A stretch of DNA of 5,505 bases, taken from JBARCX01 sp049794535 (GTDB taxonomy: Bacteria; Pseudomonadota; Gammaproteobacteria; Xanthomonadales; Rhodanobacteraceae). Numbering within the stretch: position 1 is the first letter of the stretch; each line of letters opens with the position of its first letter. Shown one piece after another: positions 1-5,467 of this stretch. The DNA is taken from the NCBI GenBank assembly GCA_049794535.1, contig JBARCX010000130.1:1-5505 (forward strand), given 5' to 3'. The notes under the pieces are model-generated. The model did no database searches. It had not been told where the DNA came from and was given only the letters and a program-made list of their open reading frames with translations. Both the position numbers and the translations under genes were made by a program.

Positions 1-1396
1 GCACGCTACTCCAATAAGCATTGACGGGTGCATTTAGATAAACCGGTCCATTGGTCAGGGTGCGATCGCCGGAGCGTAGGTAATAAGCATCCCAATCCCA
101 GTCGCTTTCGCCGAAGGTGCCGTTGGCTCCGATATCGACCTGGTACATCAGATCGCTCTGCGATTGCATCCAGTTGGAATAGCTGCCGACTTCCTCCGGT
201 GCAAAGTTGCGTAATGGCGCCAGGATGTTGCCGCTGAGGTCTTCGATATTGTTGCCGGGGTAGGCGAGCGCCTGCGTGCCGTCAAAGCTGGGACCCGGGT
301 TGTAGCGTTGAATCTGGTAGCCGACCAGCGCATCGCTATAGAGGCGTACGTGGTCGTTCAAGTCATAACGCAGTTTCAGCATGCCGCTATAACTGCGGGT
401 GAAATTTTGTATCGTCGTCGAGTCGCTATAGGCCTGGGGCGAGCCGCAAAAGGTTCCTGTCTGGCCCGCCGGAGGCAGGGCAGGCACCGTGGTTCCGTGA
501 TACAGGCCATGCAGCGCGGCACAGCCATCCGGTGCGCTAAGTACGCCTATCGGAGCACCCGAGGGATTGTTGGTCGGGTTTCCGTAGTTCACCACCTGGG
601 CCACCGGGGCCATGGTCGGATTGTTTTTGATCATGGGGACTTGCGATGCCCACATGGGCGAGTTGTTATCGAACTCCAACGATCCCAATACGTTCAACTT
701 GCCGTAGTCGTGCCCAAACGACAGGGCGATGCGCTGGTTGGCGCCGCCATTGTTTTGATAGTTGCCGGTGCGCACCACGATCTCGGCGCCATCCATATGC
801 TGCTTGGTGACGATGTTGACCACGCCGGCGATAGCGTTCGATCCGTAAATAGACGAGCTTCCGCCGGGAATGACGTCGATATGATCGATCATCGAGATCG
901 GAATATTCGACAGATTGTTGAAGTTGCTCGCGCCGTTATAGAGCTGGCCGAACTGGGTGATGGGTTTGCCATCGATCAGCGTCAAGGTGTATTCGGGATT
1001 CAGGCCATACAAGCTGACGGTCTGGGCGCCTTGGGTGAATCCGCCGCTGGCTTGTGGCCCTCCGGCAGTGGCTCCGGTGGCGAAGACGGAGTTTTGCAAG
1101 ACCTCCTGCACGCTATTGAAGCCACGCGCTTGAATCTGCTGGGCGGTAATGGTGTAGGTGGGTGTAGCTGTCTCGATCTGCGCATCGTTGATCAGCGAGC
1201 CACTGACGACGACGGTGTTGAGGCGCTTGGCTTTTTTCTCAGCCGCGCTGTTGTCGGTGGTCGGATTATTATTTTGCGATTGGCTATTCTGCGATTGATC
1301 GCTGTTAGCCGGTGGAGTTTCCTGGGCATGCGCCGTAAAGGATTCCATAGCGAGGGCAAGCAGAACAGCAACGGCTATCGGACGATAACTAACCAT
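1..1396 (-). CDS. TonB-dependent outer-membrane receptor, N-terminal part (runs off left edge)
   Basis: About 465 codons of an open minus-strand frame continue past the left edge, so the C-terminal half of the barrel is missing (family members are commonly 700-1000 aa). The ATG at 1396 is preceded by AAGGAG (1405-1410) with an 8-nt gap, which fixes the start. Residues 1-24 are a signal peptide (R5, hydrophobic core, cleavage after AHA). An Asn/Gln/Ser-rich linker follows (about 31-50), then a TonB-box-like NTVVVSGS (60-67). The plug domain spans about 75-198, with SLYGLNPEYTLTLIDGKP (128-145) and the conserved IPGGSSSIYGSNAIAGVVNI (176-195). Alternating beta-barrel strands begin near 205. C292 and C317 sit in a Pro/Gly-rich stretch and could form an extracellular-loop disulfide. 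By family it should import a ligand across the outer membrane using TonB-ExbBD energy. The ligand cannot be read from the sequence; no siderophore or sugar genes are adjacent. The assignment is very secure, the substrate is unknown. Confidence 0.95.
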   Translation of the reverse strand, partial: MVSYRPIAVAVLLALAMESFTAHAQETPPANSDQSQNSQSQNNNPTTDNSAAEKKAKRLNTVVVSGSLINDAQIETATPTYTITAQQIQARGFNSVQEVLQNSVFATGATAGGPQASGGFTQGAQTVSLYGLNPEYTLTLIDGKPITQFGQLYNGASNFNNLSNIPISMIDHIDVIPGGSSSIYGSNAIAGVVNIVTKQHMDGAEIVVRTGNYQNNGGANQRIALSFGHDYGKLNVLGSLEFDNNSPMWASQVPMIKNNPTMAPVAQVVNYGNPTNNPSGAPIGVLSAPDGCAALHGLYHGTTVPALPPAGQTGTFCGSPQAYSDSTTIQNFTRSYSGMLKLRYDLNDHVRLYSDALVGYQIQRYNPGPSFDGTQALAYPGNNIEDLSGNILAPLRNFAPEEVGSYSNWMQSQSDLMYQVDIGANGTFGESDWDWDAYYLRSGDRTLTNGPVYLNAPVNAYWSSV

Positions 1397-1442
1397 CAAT
1401 AAAACTCCTTTTGTCGACGCTAGTATTGAATTCGGCGTAAGC

Positions 1443-1465
1443 CACGCGACAGTTTGTGTTGCGTG
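1443..1465. promoter_or_regulatory. Imperfect inverted repeat upstream of receptor gene
   Basis: CACGCGACA (1443-1451) and TGTTGCGTG (1457-1465) match as inverted arms at 8 of 9 positions around a 5-base centre, GTTTG. The dyad lies 47-69 bp before the receptor ATG on its coding strand, in the leader or promoter. It could be an operator. In the receptor transcript it would form a stem with one A-C mismatch. There is no T-run, so it is not a terminator. The function is inferred from position only. Confidence 0.35.
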
Positions 1466-1546
1466 ATTGACGAGTGGCAGTAGTAGCCATCTTTTATCGG
1501 AACATCCCCTAACTTAATACGGTAGTACTTATGTTCCTAACCGCGT

Positions 1547-1568
1547 ATAGGCATGAAGTCATGCCTAT
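1547..1568. promoter_or_regulatory. Perfect palindrome midway between divergent genes, putative operator
   Basis: ATAGGCATGA (1547-1556) and TCATGCCTAT (1559-1568) are perfect inverted arms separated only by AG. The centre is about 161 bp from the receptor start and 157 bp from the start of the small gene, so it sits in the middle of the divergent region. Perfect 10-bp arms so close together are unlikely by chance in a 300-bp spacer. The symmetry fits a site for a dimeric regulator. As RNA it could form a 9-bp stem with a 4-base loop followed by four U, which is too weak a tail for a good terminator. No regulator gene is visible in the window. Confidence 0.5.
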
Positions 1569-1713
1569 TTTCCATGGCGAATGGAATTGCGATTGGGTAG
1601 TAAATTATTTCGCTTATGCTCAAGCAGGCAGCGCGTTGATAAATAATTCTTTGCACGCGCAATAGCATCTTTAGACTTAAGCTATTCAGATGTGAGGCTC
1701 TAGAGGAGGCTTC

Positions 1714-2013
1714 ATGATTGCGCGTATATGGCACGGTAGAACGCTTACGGTTAACGCAGATGCATACCTCGCCTTTCTTGAGCGTCAGGCTCTGCCCGAC
1801 TACCGAAGTTCTCCCGGTAATCTTTCTGCTTACATACTTCGTCGTATGGATGGTGACGTCACACACTTCATGACGGTCACGCATTGGAAGTCCCTGCAAG
1901 CTATCGAGTCCTTCGCCGGCGCAGATATCGCGCGTGCGAAATACTATCCAGAGGACTCGAATTTTCTCCTGGAGTTCGAGCCTACCGTTCAACACAGTGA
2001 GCTTTACATGTAA
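1714..2013 (+). CDS. Small antibiotic-biosynthesis-monooxygenase-like (dimeric alpha/beta-barrel) protein
   Basis: This is a 99-aa soluble protein with no signal peptide or membrane segment. The ATG at 1714 follows a strong AGGAGG (1704-1709) with a 4-nt gap. The pattern fits a single ferredoxin-like half-barrel: strand MIARIWHGR (1-9), helix NADAYLAFLER (14-24), a PDYRSSPGN turn (28-36), strand SAYILRR (38-44), strand THFMTVTHW (50-58), helix KSLQAIESFAG (59-69), then a KYYPEDSNFLLEFEPTVQH tail (76-94). The W-x(5)-A-I-x-x-F-A-G segment and the YYPED...LEFEPTV ending resemble conserved hypothetical proteins of the ABM-like superfamily. Such proteins usually form dimers; some oxidise aromatic substrates or degrade heme, but many have no known activity, and I see no residue set that predicts a reaction here. 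It is transcribed away from the receptor gene and stands alone; the next gene starts 219 bp downstream. Confidence 0.8.
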   Translation: MIARIWHGRTLTVNADAYLAFLERQALPDYRSSPGNLSAYILRRMDGDVTHFMTVTHWKSLQAIESFAGADIARAKYYPEDSNFLLEFEPTVQHSELYM

Positions 2014-2232
2014 GTCCACTGGGCTTGCCTGATGTCTCGTTGCGCTACAACGGATGTCAATGGATCCGATGGATACATTCGATGCAAAATGACTTGCAGC
2101 ACCGGTGTCATGTCGCTACGCGCGTACGGATTGGATGATTGTCATCTGCGTGCAATATCGTACTTTCAGCTTTCGAAAATCCCTACACGGTGATTGAGCG
2201 CACAGCGCGCTCCGACTTGTTATCGTAAGCAG
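2014..2232. other. Intergenic region before the oligomer hydrolase
   Basis: These 219 bp hold no supportable gene and no hairpin with a T-run after the preceding gene. The best promoter-like pair is TTGTCA (2139-2144, five of six to the -35 consensus) 16 bp before TACTTT (2161-2166), which is a poor -10. A promoter for the hydrolase is likely here, but its exact position is uncertain. Confidence 0.3.
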
Positions 2233-4104
2233 ATGAAGATCCGTCACTCTTGGTGGTTACTTCTCCTCACGCCAGGCTTGATAGTCTGTGCGACAACATC
2301 TCTCCGATCGGAGCCGGCAATGGATGCCCATCATTTTTCGCAGGCTGATTCTATTCAAGCCGATTTTATTGAGGGTGACGTTCGCGTCACCGACCATCGC
2401 GATCACGACGATCTGCTTAGCGCTGGGCTAGGTTTGGCCGGGCTGGCCGGGGCGCCATCGCCTTTCCTCCATCCTGCGCAGCCCACCGCAGATGAGCTGC
2501 GGCGGCGAGCGATTCAGAGCAGTTGGAAGGGCATTGCCGATCTCGGACCGCTGGGTGGTTTCGGTACCGTCTATGGTGGTGTGCCGATGGTGCCGGGGCG
2601 TGAGTACCAGGCGTTTGCACGTATCCCAGGTGCGCATGCGCCGCACCGTGTGTTGCTGCAGGTGCCGGATCATTTCGATCGGGCCAAACGTTGCCTGGTC
2701 GTCACGGCGTCGTCGGGTTCGCGTGGCGTGTACGGTGGGATTGCACTTGCTGGTGCATGGGGACTGCCGCGTGGTTGTGCTGTGGCCTACACGGATAAAG
2801 GCACTGGGGCAGGGTATTTTGATTACGCCGACGACAGCGGTGTAGCGCTGGATGGTCGTCGCGCCAAGCGCGGTGAGGCACCGTTGGAGTTCGAGCCATC
2901 GCCGGCTCCGCGCACCGCAGGTATAGCGGTCAAGCATATGCACTCGGGCGACAATCCGGAGGCCGACTGGGGGCGCGATGTCATCCAGGCGGCGCAGTTC
3001 GGATTGGCCATGCTCGATCGTGCATTTCCCGAGCAAGCACCTTTTACGCCGCAGAACACGAAGATCATCGCGACCGGTCTTTCCAATGGCGGCGGCGCCG
3101 TGCTGCAAGCGGCCGGTCTGGATGATGGCCATTTGTTTGCCGGTGTCGTTGCGCTAGAGCCGAATGTGCATGTGCCGGGCAGTGGCCGAGCGTTGTACGA
3201 CTACGCGACCGAAGCGGCGATCTGGTTGCCGTGCGCACTTGCCGATCAACGTTTCGCTACGGCACCGTTTGCACGTGCCCCGAATGGTTTGCCACCGCCA
3301 GCGTGGTCGATGCGCTGCGCTAGTTTACGTGCGCAGGGCAAATTGATCGGCGGCACGTTGAACGTGCAGGCGGAGCGGGCCTACGAGCATCTACGTGACC
3401 GGGGCTGGAGTGACCAAGCAATGGCCACGGCCGCCAGCACCACCGCATTCGATTTGTGGCGCGTGATTGCCGCGGGTTATGCCTCGTCGTACCTGCGTCG
3501 TGGCGCTACGGATATGCCGTGTGGGTTTCATTACGCGGTGATGAGCCCGAATGGCGCGCCAGGCGTGGTTGATCCGGTTGCGCGTGCCAGCTGGTGGGCC
3601 GATGGCGCGGGCATTCCGCCGGGTAACGGTATTGGCCTGTTTGGCGGTATGGATCTCTCTATCGACCCCACGCTCAGCAGCGTCGAATGCTTGCGTGCGC
3701 TATGGACGGATGACAGTGCTGACGCGCATGCGCTGCGCGCTTCCATCGATGCGACTGCGGTACGTCTGCCGCGTAATGACCTGCCGCTGTGGGTGGTGCA
3801 TGGTGCTAGCGATGGCCTGTTGCCGACGGCATTCACCTCCGAGCCTTATGTAGCTTGGCTGCGTGACGCGGGTCGCCAGCCGTTGTACTGGAAGGTGCCT
3901 TACGCACAGCATTTTGACGCGTTCCTGCCGTTGCCTGGTTTTGGCGATCGGCATGTGCCCTTGCTGCCTTATGGCTACGCCGCATTGGACCGGCTATGGG
4001 CGCACCTCTATGAGGGCCAATCCTGGCCCACCAGCGTGCCGACGCCAGCGGCGCTGCCGCGTGGTGCGTCGCCAGTGAGTCGAAAGACGTTGGGGCTGCC
4101 GTAG
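2233..4104 (+). CDS. D-(-)-3-hydroxybutyrate oligomer hydrolase, exported
   Basis: This 623-aa member of the 3HBOH family cleaves short oligomers and dimers of D-(-)-3-hydroxybutyrate released from polyhydroxybutyrate to the monomer (EC 3.1.1.22 activity). Family signatures are clear: TASSGSRGVYGGIALAGAWG (158-177), RGCAVAYTDKGTG (180-192), KHMHSGDNPEADWGRD (about 234-249), and the lipase-type box GLSNGGG with predicted nucleophile S284 (codon 3082-3084). D527 in VVHGASDGLLP and H560 in PYAQHFDAF are the likely rest of the triad. The length matches the family. I chose the ATG at 2233 because it opens directly with an export signal, MKIRHSWWLLLLTPGLIVCA. The frame can be extended to a TTG at 2194, just after an in-frame TGA; neither start has a good Shine-Dalgarno. 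C19 lies in LIVC, a poor lipobox because of V at -1, so cleavage by signal peptidase I to a periplasmic or secreted enzyme is more likely. No polymer synthase, phasin or depolymerase gene is adjacent. Confidence 0.92.
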   Translation: MKIRHSWWLLLLTPGLIVCATTSLRSEPAMDAHHFSQADSIQADFIEGDVRVTDHRDHDDLLSAGLGLAGLAGAPSPFLHPAQPTADELRRRAIQSSWKGIADLGPLGGFGTVYGGVPMVPGREYQAFARIPGAHAPHRVLLQVPDHFDRAKRCLVVTASSGSRGVYGGIALAGAWGLPRGCAVAYTDKGTGAGYFDYADDSGVALDGRRAKRGEAPLEFEPSPAPRTAGIAVKHMHSGDNPEADWGRDVIQAAQFGLAMLDRAFPEQAPFTPQNTKIIATGLSNGGGAVLQAAGLDDGHLFAGVVALEPNVHVPGSGRALYDYATEAAIWLPCALADQRFATAPFARAPNGLPPPAWSMRCASLRAQGKLIGGTLNVQAERAYEHLRDRGWSDQAMATAASTTAFDLWRVIAAGYASSYLRRGATDMPCGFHYAVMSPNGAPGVVDPVARASWWADGAGIPPGNGIGLFGGMDLSIDPTLSSVECLRALWTDDSADAHALRASIDATAVRLPRNDLPLWVVHGASDGLLPTAFTSEPYVAWLRDAGRQPLYWKVPYAQHFDAFLPLPGFGDRHVPLLPYGYAALDRLWAHLYEGQSWPTSVPTPAALPRGASPVSRKTLGLP

Positions 4105-4111
4105 CTTTAAA

Positions 4112-4223
4112 CGCCTCTCCCGTTGGCGATCTGAAGGTAGTCCCCGTGGGACCGGCACCTTCCTCGCTCCTCAAGGCCGGCGCCGTCCATGGCGCCTCCC
4201 CGCGTCTCCCGTTGGGAGAAGGG
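4112..4223. repeat. Decayed intergenic repeat cluster with short hairpins
   Basis: A 15-base direct repeat, CGC(C/G)TCTCCCGTTGG, occurs at 4112-4126 and 4201-4215 with one mismatch. The second copy continues into TCTCCC-GTT-GGGAGA (4205-4219), a 6-bp stem, followed by AGGG. Between the copies are GTCCC-CGT-GGGAC (4140-4152) and GGCGCC-GTCCAT-GGCGCC (4179-4196), also stem-loops. No T-run follows any of them. The CTCTCCC...GGGAGAGGG theme recurs in intergenic DNA of Xanthomonadales genomes in my recollection, so this may be a worn copy of such a dispersed element. It lies directly downstream of the hydrolase and could stabilise or weakly terminate its mRNA; that role is inferred. Confidence 0.5.
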
Positions 4224-4260
4224 TTCCAATGTGATGCGTAGCTTGTGATGTTTAGCGGAT

Positions 4261-4288
4261 GTGACCACGCGGACAGCTGCGCTATCCT
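4261..4288 (+). promoter_or_regulatory. Candidate sigma70 promoter of the cyclophilin gene
   Basis: GTGACC (4261-4266, four of six to TTGACA) is followed after 16 bp by TATCCT (4283-4288, four of six to TATAAT). Transcription would start near 4295, giving a leader of about 55 bases that begins just before the hairpin at 4301-4324. Position and spacing are good; the hexamers are only moderate matches. Confidence 0.45.
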
Positions 4289-4300
4289 TAGCGGCCCCTT

Positions 4301-4324
4301 GTTACTGTGCCTGGGCACGGTAAC
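4301..4324 (+). promoter_or_regulatory. Leader hairpin upstream of the cyclophilin gene
   Basis: GTTACTGTGCC (4301-4311) and GGCACGGTAAC (4314-4324) are complementary arms with one T-G wobble. As RNA they fold into a 10-bp stem with a CTGG loop. The stem would begin within a few bases of the predicted transcript 5' end and ends 15 bases before the AAGGA ribosome site (4340-4344), which it leaves free. There is no T-run, so it is not a terminator. It may protect the 5' end or, as DNA, be an operator just downstream of the start site. Confidence 0.5.
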
Positions 4325-4350
4325 GCCGTTCTGGACCCCAAGGATCTGCG

Positions 4351-4860
4351 ATGACCATCAACGTTACGTTCACCACCAACCGCGGCCCGATTCACCTGCG
4401 CCTGCATGACGACAAGACTCCGGTGACGGTGGCTAGCTTCGTCAATCTGGTCAAGCGTGGTTATTACGATGGCTTGTCGTTTCACCGCGTGATCAACGAT
4501 TTCATGGTCCAGGGCGGCTGCCCGCTGGGTACCGGTACCGGTGGCCCGGGCTACAAGTTCGAAGACGAGTTCCATGCCTCGCTGCGTCATGACAAGCCGG
4601 GCGTACTGTCGATGGCCAACGCTGGTCCGCGTACCAACGGCAGCCAGTTCTTCATCACCCATGGCGCCACGCCGTGGCTGGACGGTAAGCACAGCGTGTT
4701 CGGCGAAGTGCTGAGCGGAGACGACCAGAAGGTGGTCGATGCTATCCGCCAGGGTGACGTGATCGAGAAAGTCACGCTGGAAGGCGATGTCGATGCACTG
4801 TTGGCTGCGCAAGCCGAGCGCGTGAAGGAATGGAACGTGGTGCTCGATCAGCGCGGTTGA
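4351..4860 (+). CDS. Cyclophilin-type peptidyl-prolyl cis-trans isomerase
   Basis: This 169-aa single-domain cyclophilin catalyses cis-trans isomerisation of Xaa-Pro bonds in protein folding. It has no signal peptide, so it should act in the cytoplasm. The family signature FHRVINDFMVQGG spans 44-56 with the catalytic arginine R46; F51, M52 and Q54 line the site. GTGTGGPGYKFEDEF (60-74), VLSMANAGPRTNGSQFFIT (85-103) and PWLDGKHSVFGEV (108-120) complete the core. W109 occupies the position of the cyclosporin-contacting Trp of eukaryotic cyclophilins. A short C-terminal extension (about 140-169) carries a charged segment, LLAAQAERVKEWNVV. The start is supported by AAGGA (4340-4344), 6 nt before ATG. 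It has its own candidate promoter and leader hairpin and ends at a strong terminator, so it is probably monocistronic. It fills the role often annotated ppiB, but the GPGY-containing loop differs from E. coli PpiB, so I give no symbol. Confidence 0.96.
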   Translation: MTINVTFTTNRGPIHLRLHDDKTPVTVASFVNLVKRGYYDGLSFHRVINDFMVQGGCPLGTGTGGPGYKFEDEFHASLRHDKPGVLSMANAGPRTNGSQFFITHGATPWLDGKHSVFGEVLSGDDQKVVDAIRQGDVIEKVTLEGDVDALLAAQAERVKEWNVVLDQRG

Positions 4861-4900
4861 TCTGCCCGACAAACGTTACTTTCTGGCAGAGTGACTCACG

Positions 4901-4932
4901 AAGCCGCCGTTGTCGCAACGGCGGCTTTTTTT
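4901..4932 (+). terminator. Rho-independent terminator of the cyclophilin gene
   Basis: AAGCCGCCGTTG (4901-4912) and CAACGGCGGCTT (4916-4927) form a perfect 12-bp GC-rich stem around TCG. They are followed directly by T's, making an uninterrupted run of seven (4926-4932). The stem begins 40 bases after the stop codon. This should end the cyclophilin transcript and isolate it from the next gene. The stem lacks a matching T-run on the other strand, so it is one-directional. Confidence 0.95.
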
Positions 4933-4940
4933 GTTCACAA

Positions 4941-4959
4941 CTTCGTCACGATGACGAAG
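4941..4959. promoter_or_regulatory. Perfect palindrome upstream of the YidB-family gene, putative operator
   Basis: CTTCGTCA (4941-4948) and TGACGAAG (4952-4959) are perfect 8-bp inverted arms around CGA. The centre is about 21 bp before the candidate -10 at 4971, so the palindrome covers the place where a -35 element should lie, and no good -35 hexamer is visible there. That arrangement fits an operator or activator site. It lies just past the terminator T-run and has no T-run of its own. Confidence 0.45.
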
Positions 4960-4970
4960 CCATGGGGGCC

Positions 4971-4976
4971 TAGAAT
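4971..4976 (+). promoter_or_regulatory. Candidate -10 element of the YidB-family gene
   Basis: TAGAAT matches TATAAT at five of six positions and lies 59 bp before the start codon, between the upstream terminator and the gene. No matching -35 is seen at 16-18 bp; the palindrome at 4941-4959 occupies that place. The predicted leader (about 4983-5035) contains TATTCCAC twice (4993-5000 and 5009-5016). Confidence 0.4.
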
Positions 4977-5035
4977 CAGACGGTTGCACCGGTATTCCAC
5001 CGATTCAATATTCCACTTACTCAAGGAGCGTAGTT

Positions 5036-5467
5036 ATGTCCATTCTCGGCAGTCTCGGTAGTCTGTTAGGTGGTGGCCAAGGTGATGCGGCGGGCGGAGC
5101 CTCGCTGGTCTCGGTGGCTGGGCAATTGATCCAGCAGGCGGGTGGCGTGCAAGGGCTAACCAATCTGCTGCAGCAGCACGGCATGGGCGATGCAGTGCAA
5201 TCCTGGGTTGGCACGGGCGCCAATCAGGAAATCTCCAGTGGCCAGCTTGGCCAGGCGTTGCAGAACGGCGGCCTTAGCTCGGTCGTGAACGACGCGGCGG
5301 GCAAGTTGGGCGTGGACCCGAGTCAGCTACTGGGCCAGCTCGCACAGGTACTGCCGCACGCGGTGGATCATGCAACCCCGGATGGGCAAGTGCCGCAAGG
5401 TAGCGGTTTCGATCCGTCGGCGCTGATCGGGTTGGCCGGCAAGCTGTTTGGCAGCAAGACGGCCTGA
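5036..5467 (+). CDS. YidB/DUF937-family protein
   Basis: This 143-aa protein has the size and pattern of the YidB-like (DUF937) family: a Gly/Leu-rich start SILGSLGSLLGGGQGD (2-17), helix-forming segments SLVSVAGQLIQQAGGVQGLTNLLQQHG (about 23-49), SWVGTGANQEISSGQLGQAL (about 56-75), and the characteristic LGQLAQVLPHAVDHATPDGQVP near 99-120. It has no signal peptide and no real transmembrane span, so it is probably cytosolic; the first residues could form an amphipathic helix. The family is widespread in proteobacteria, and I know of no established biochemical role. AAGGAG (5023-5028) lies 7 nt before ATG and supports the start. It is cut off from the cyclophilin by a terminator and probably has its own promoter. 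The remaining 38 bp of the window hold no further gene. Confidence 0.9.
   Translation: MSILGSLGSLLGGGQGDAAGGASLVSVAGQLIQQAGGVQGLTNLLQQHGMGDAVQSWVGTGANQEISSGQLGQALQNGGLSSVVNDAAGKLGVDPSQLLGQLAQVLPHAVDHATPDGQVPQGSGFDPSALIGLAGKLFGSKTA

Larger units (their letters stand above)
1397..1713. other. Divergent intergenic region between receptor and small barrel gene
   Basis: This is 317 bp with no supportable gene, visibly more AT-rich than its flanks. It must hold the promoters of both divergent genes. It contains two dyads, listed separately (1443-1465 and 1547-1568). It also has GGAACAT (1499-1505) facing ATGTTCC (1531-1537) with 25 bp between; arms this short and this far apart could be chance. 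Possible plus-strand promoter elements for the gene at 1714 are TTGGGT (1593-1598) 16 bp before TATGCT (1615-1620), or TTGATA (1636-1641) with no good -10 at the right distance. None is convincing. I found no clear sigma70 promoter for the receptor. Confidence 0.6.

Noticed and set aside
308..1402. Long plus-strand open frame (364 codons) opposite the receptor
   Set aside because: It is antisense to a receptor frame with a signal peptide, TonB box and conserved plug motifs; its translation is Gly/Arg/Ile-rich with no recognisable domain and it has no ribosome site.
1499..1537. GGAACAT and ATGTTCC facing each other with 25 bp between as a looping operator
   Set aside because: Seven-base arms at this distance are likely by chance in a 317-bp spacer; noted only in the intergenic description.
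2004..2013. TTACATGTAA palindrome at the end of the barrel-protein gene
   Set aside because: It is a 10-base palindrome made up of the last codons and stop; short enough to be chance and in coding sequence.
1537..2019. Minus-strand frame of 160 codons over the barrel-protein gene
   Set aside because: It overlaps the plus-strand gene with a strong ribosome site and family-like sequence; the antisense product shows no family pattern.
2428..3132. Minus-strand frame of 234 codons inside the hydrolase
   Set aside because: It lies opposite the conserved catalytic region of the hydrolase; Arg/His/Thr-rich composition is typical of a shadow frame.
3833..4318. Minus-strand frame of 161 codons across the end of the hydrolase and the spacer
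   Set aside because: It runs through the repeat cluster and the 3' end of the hydrolase; low-complexity Ala/Pro/Arg composition and no ribosome site.
4288..4872. Minus-strand frame of 194 codons opposite the cyclophilin
   Set aside because: The plus strand encodes an unmistakable cyclophilin; the antisense frame crosses its leader hairpin and has no recognisable motif.
4861..4890. TCTGCC/GGCAGA inverted repeat after the cyclophilin stop
   Set aside because: Six-base arms 18 bp apart are expected by chance, and the strong terminator at 4901-4932 explains the region.
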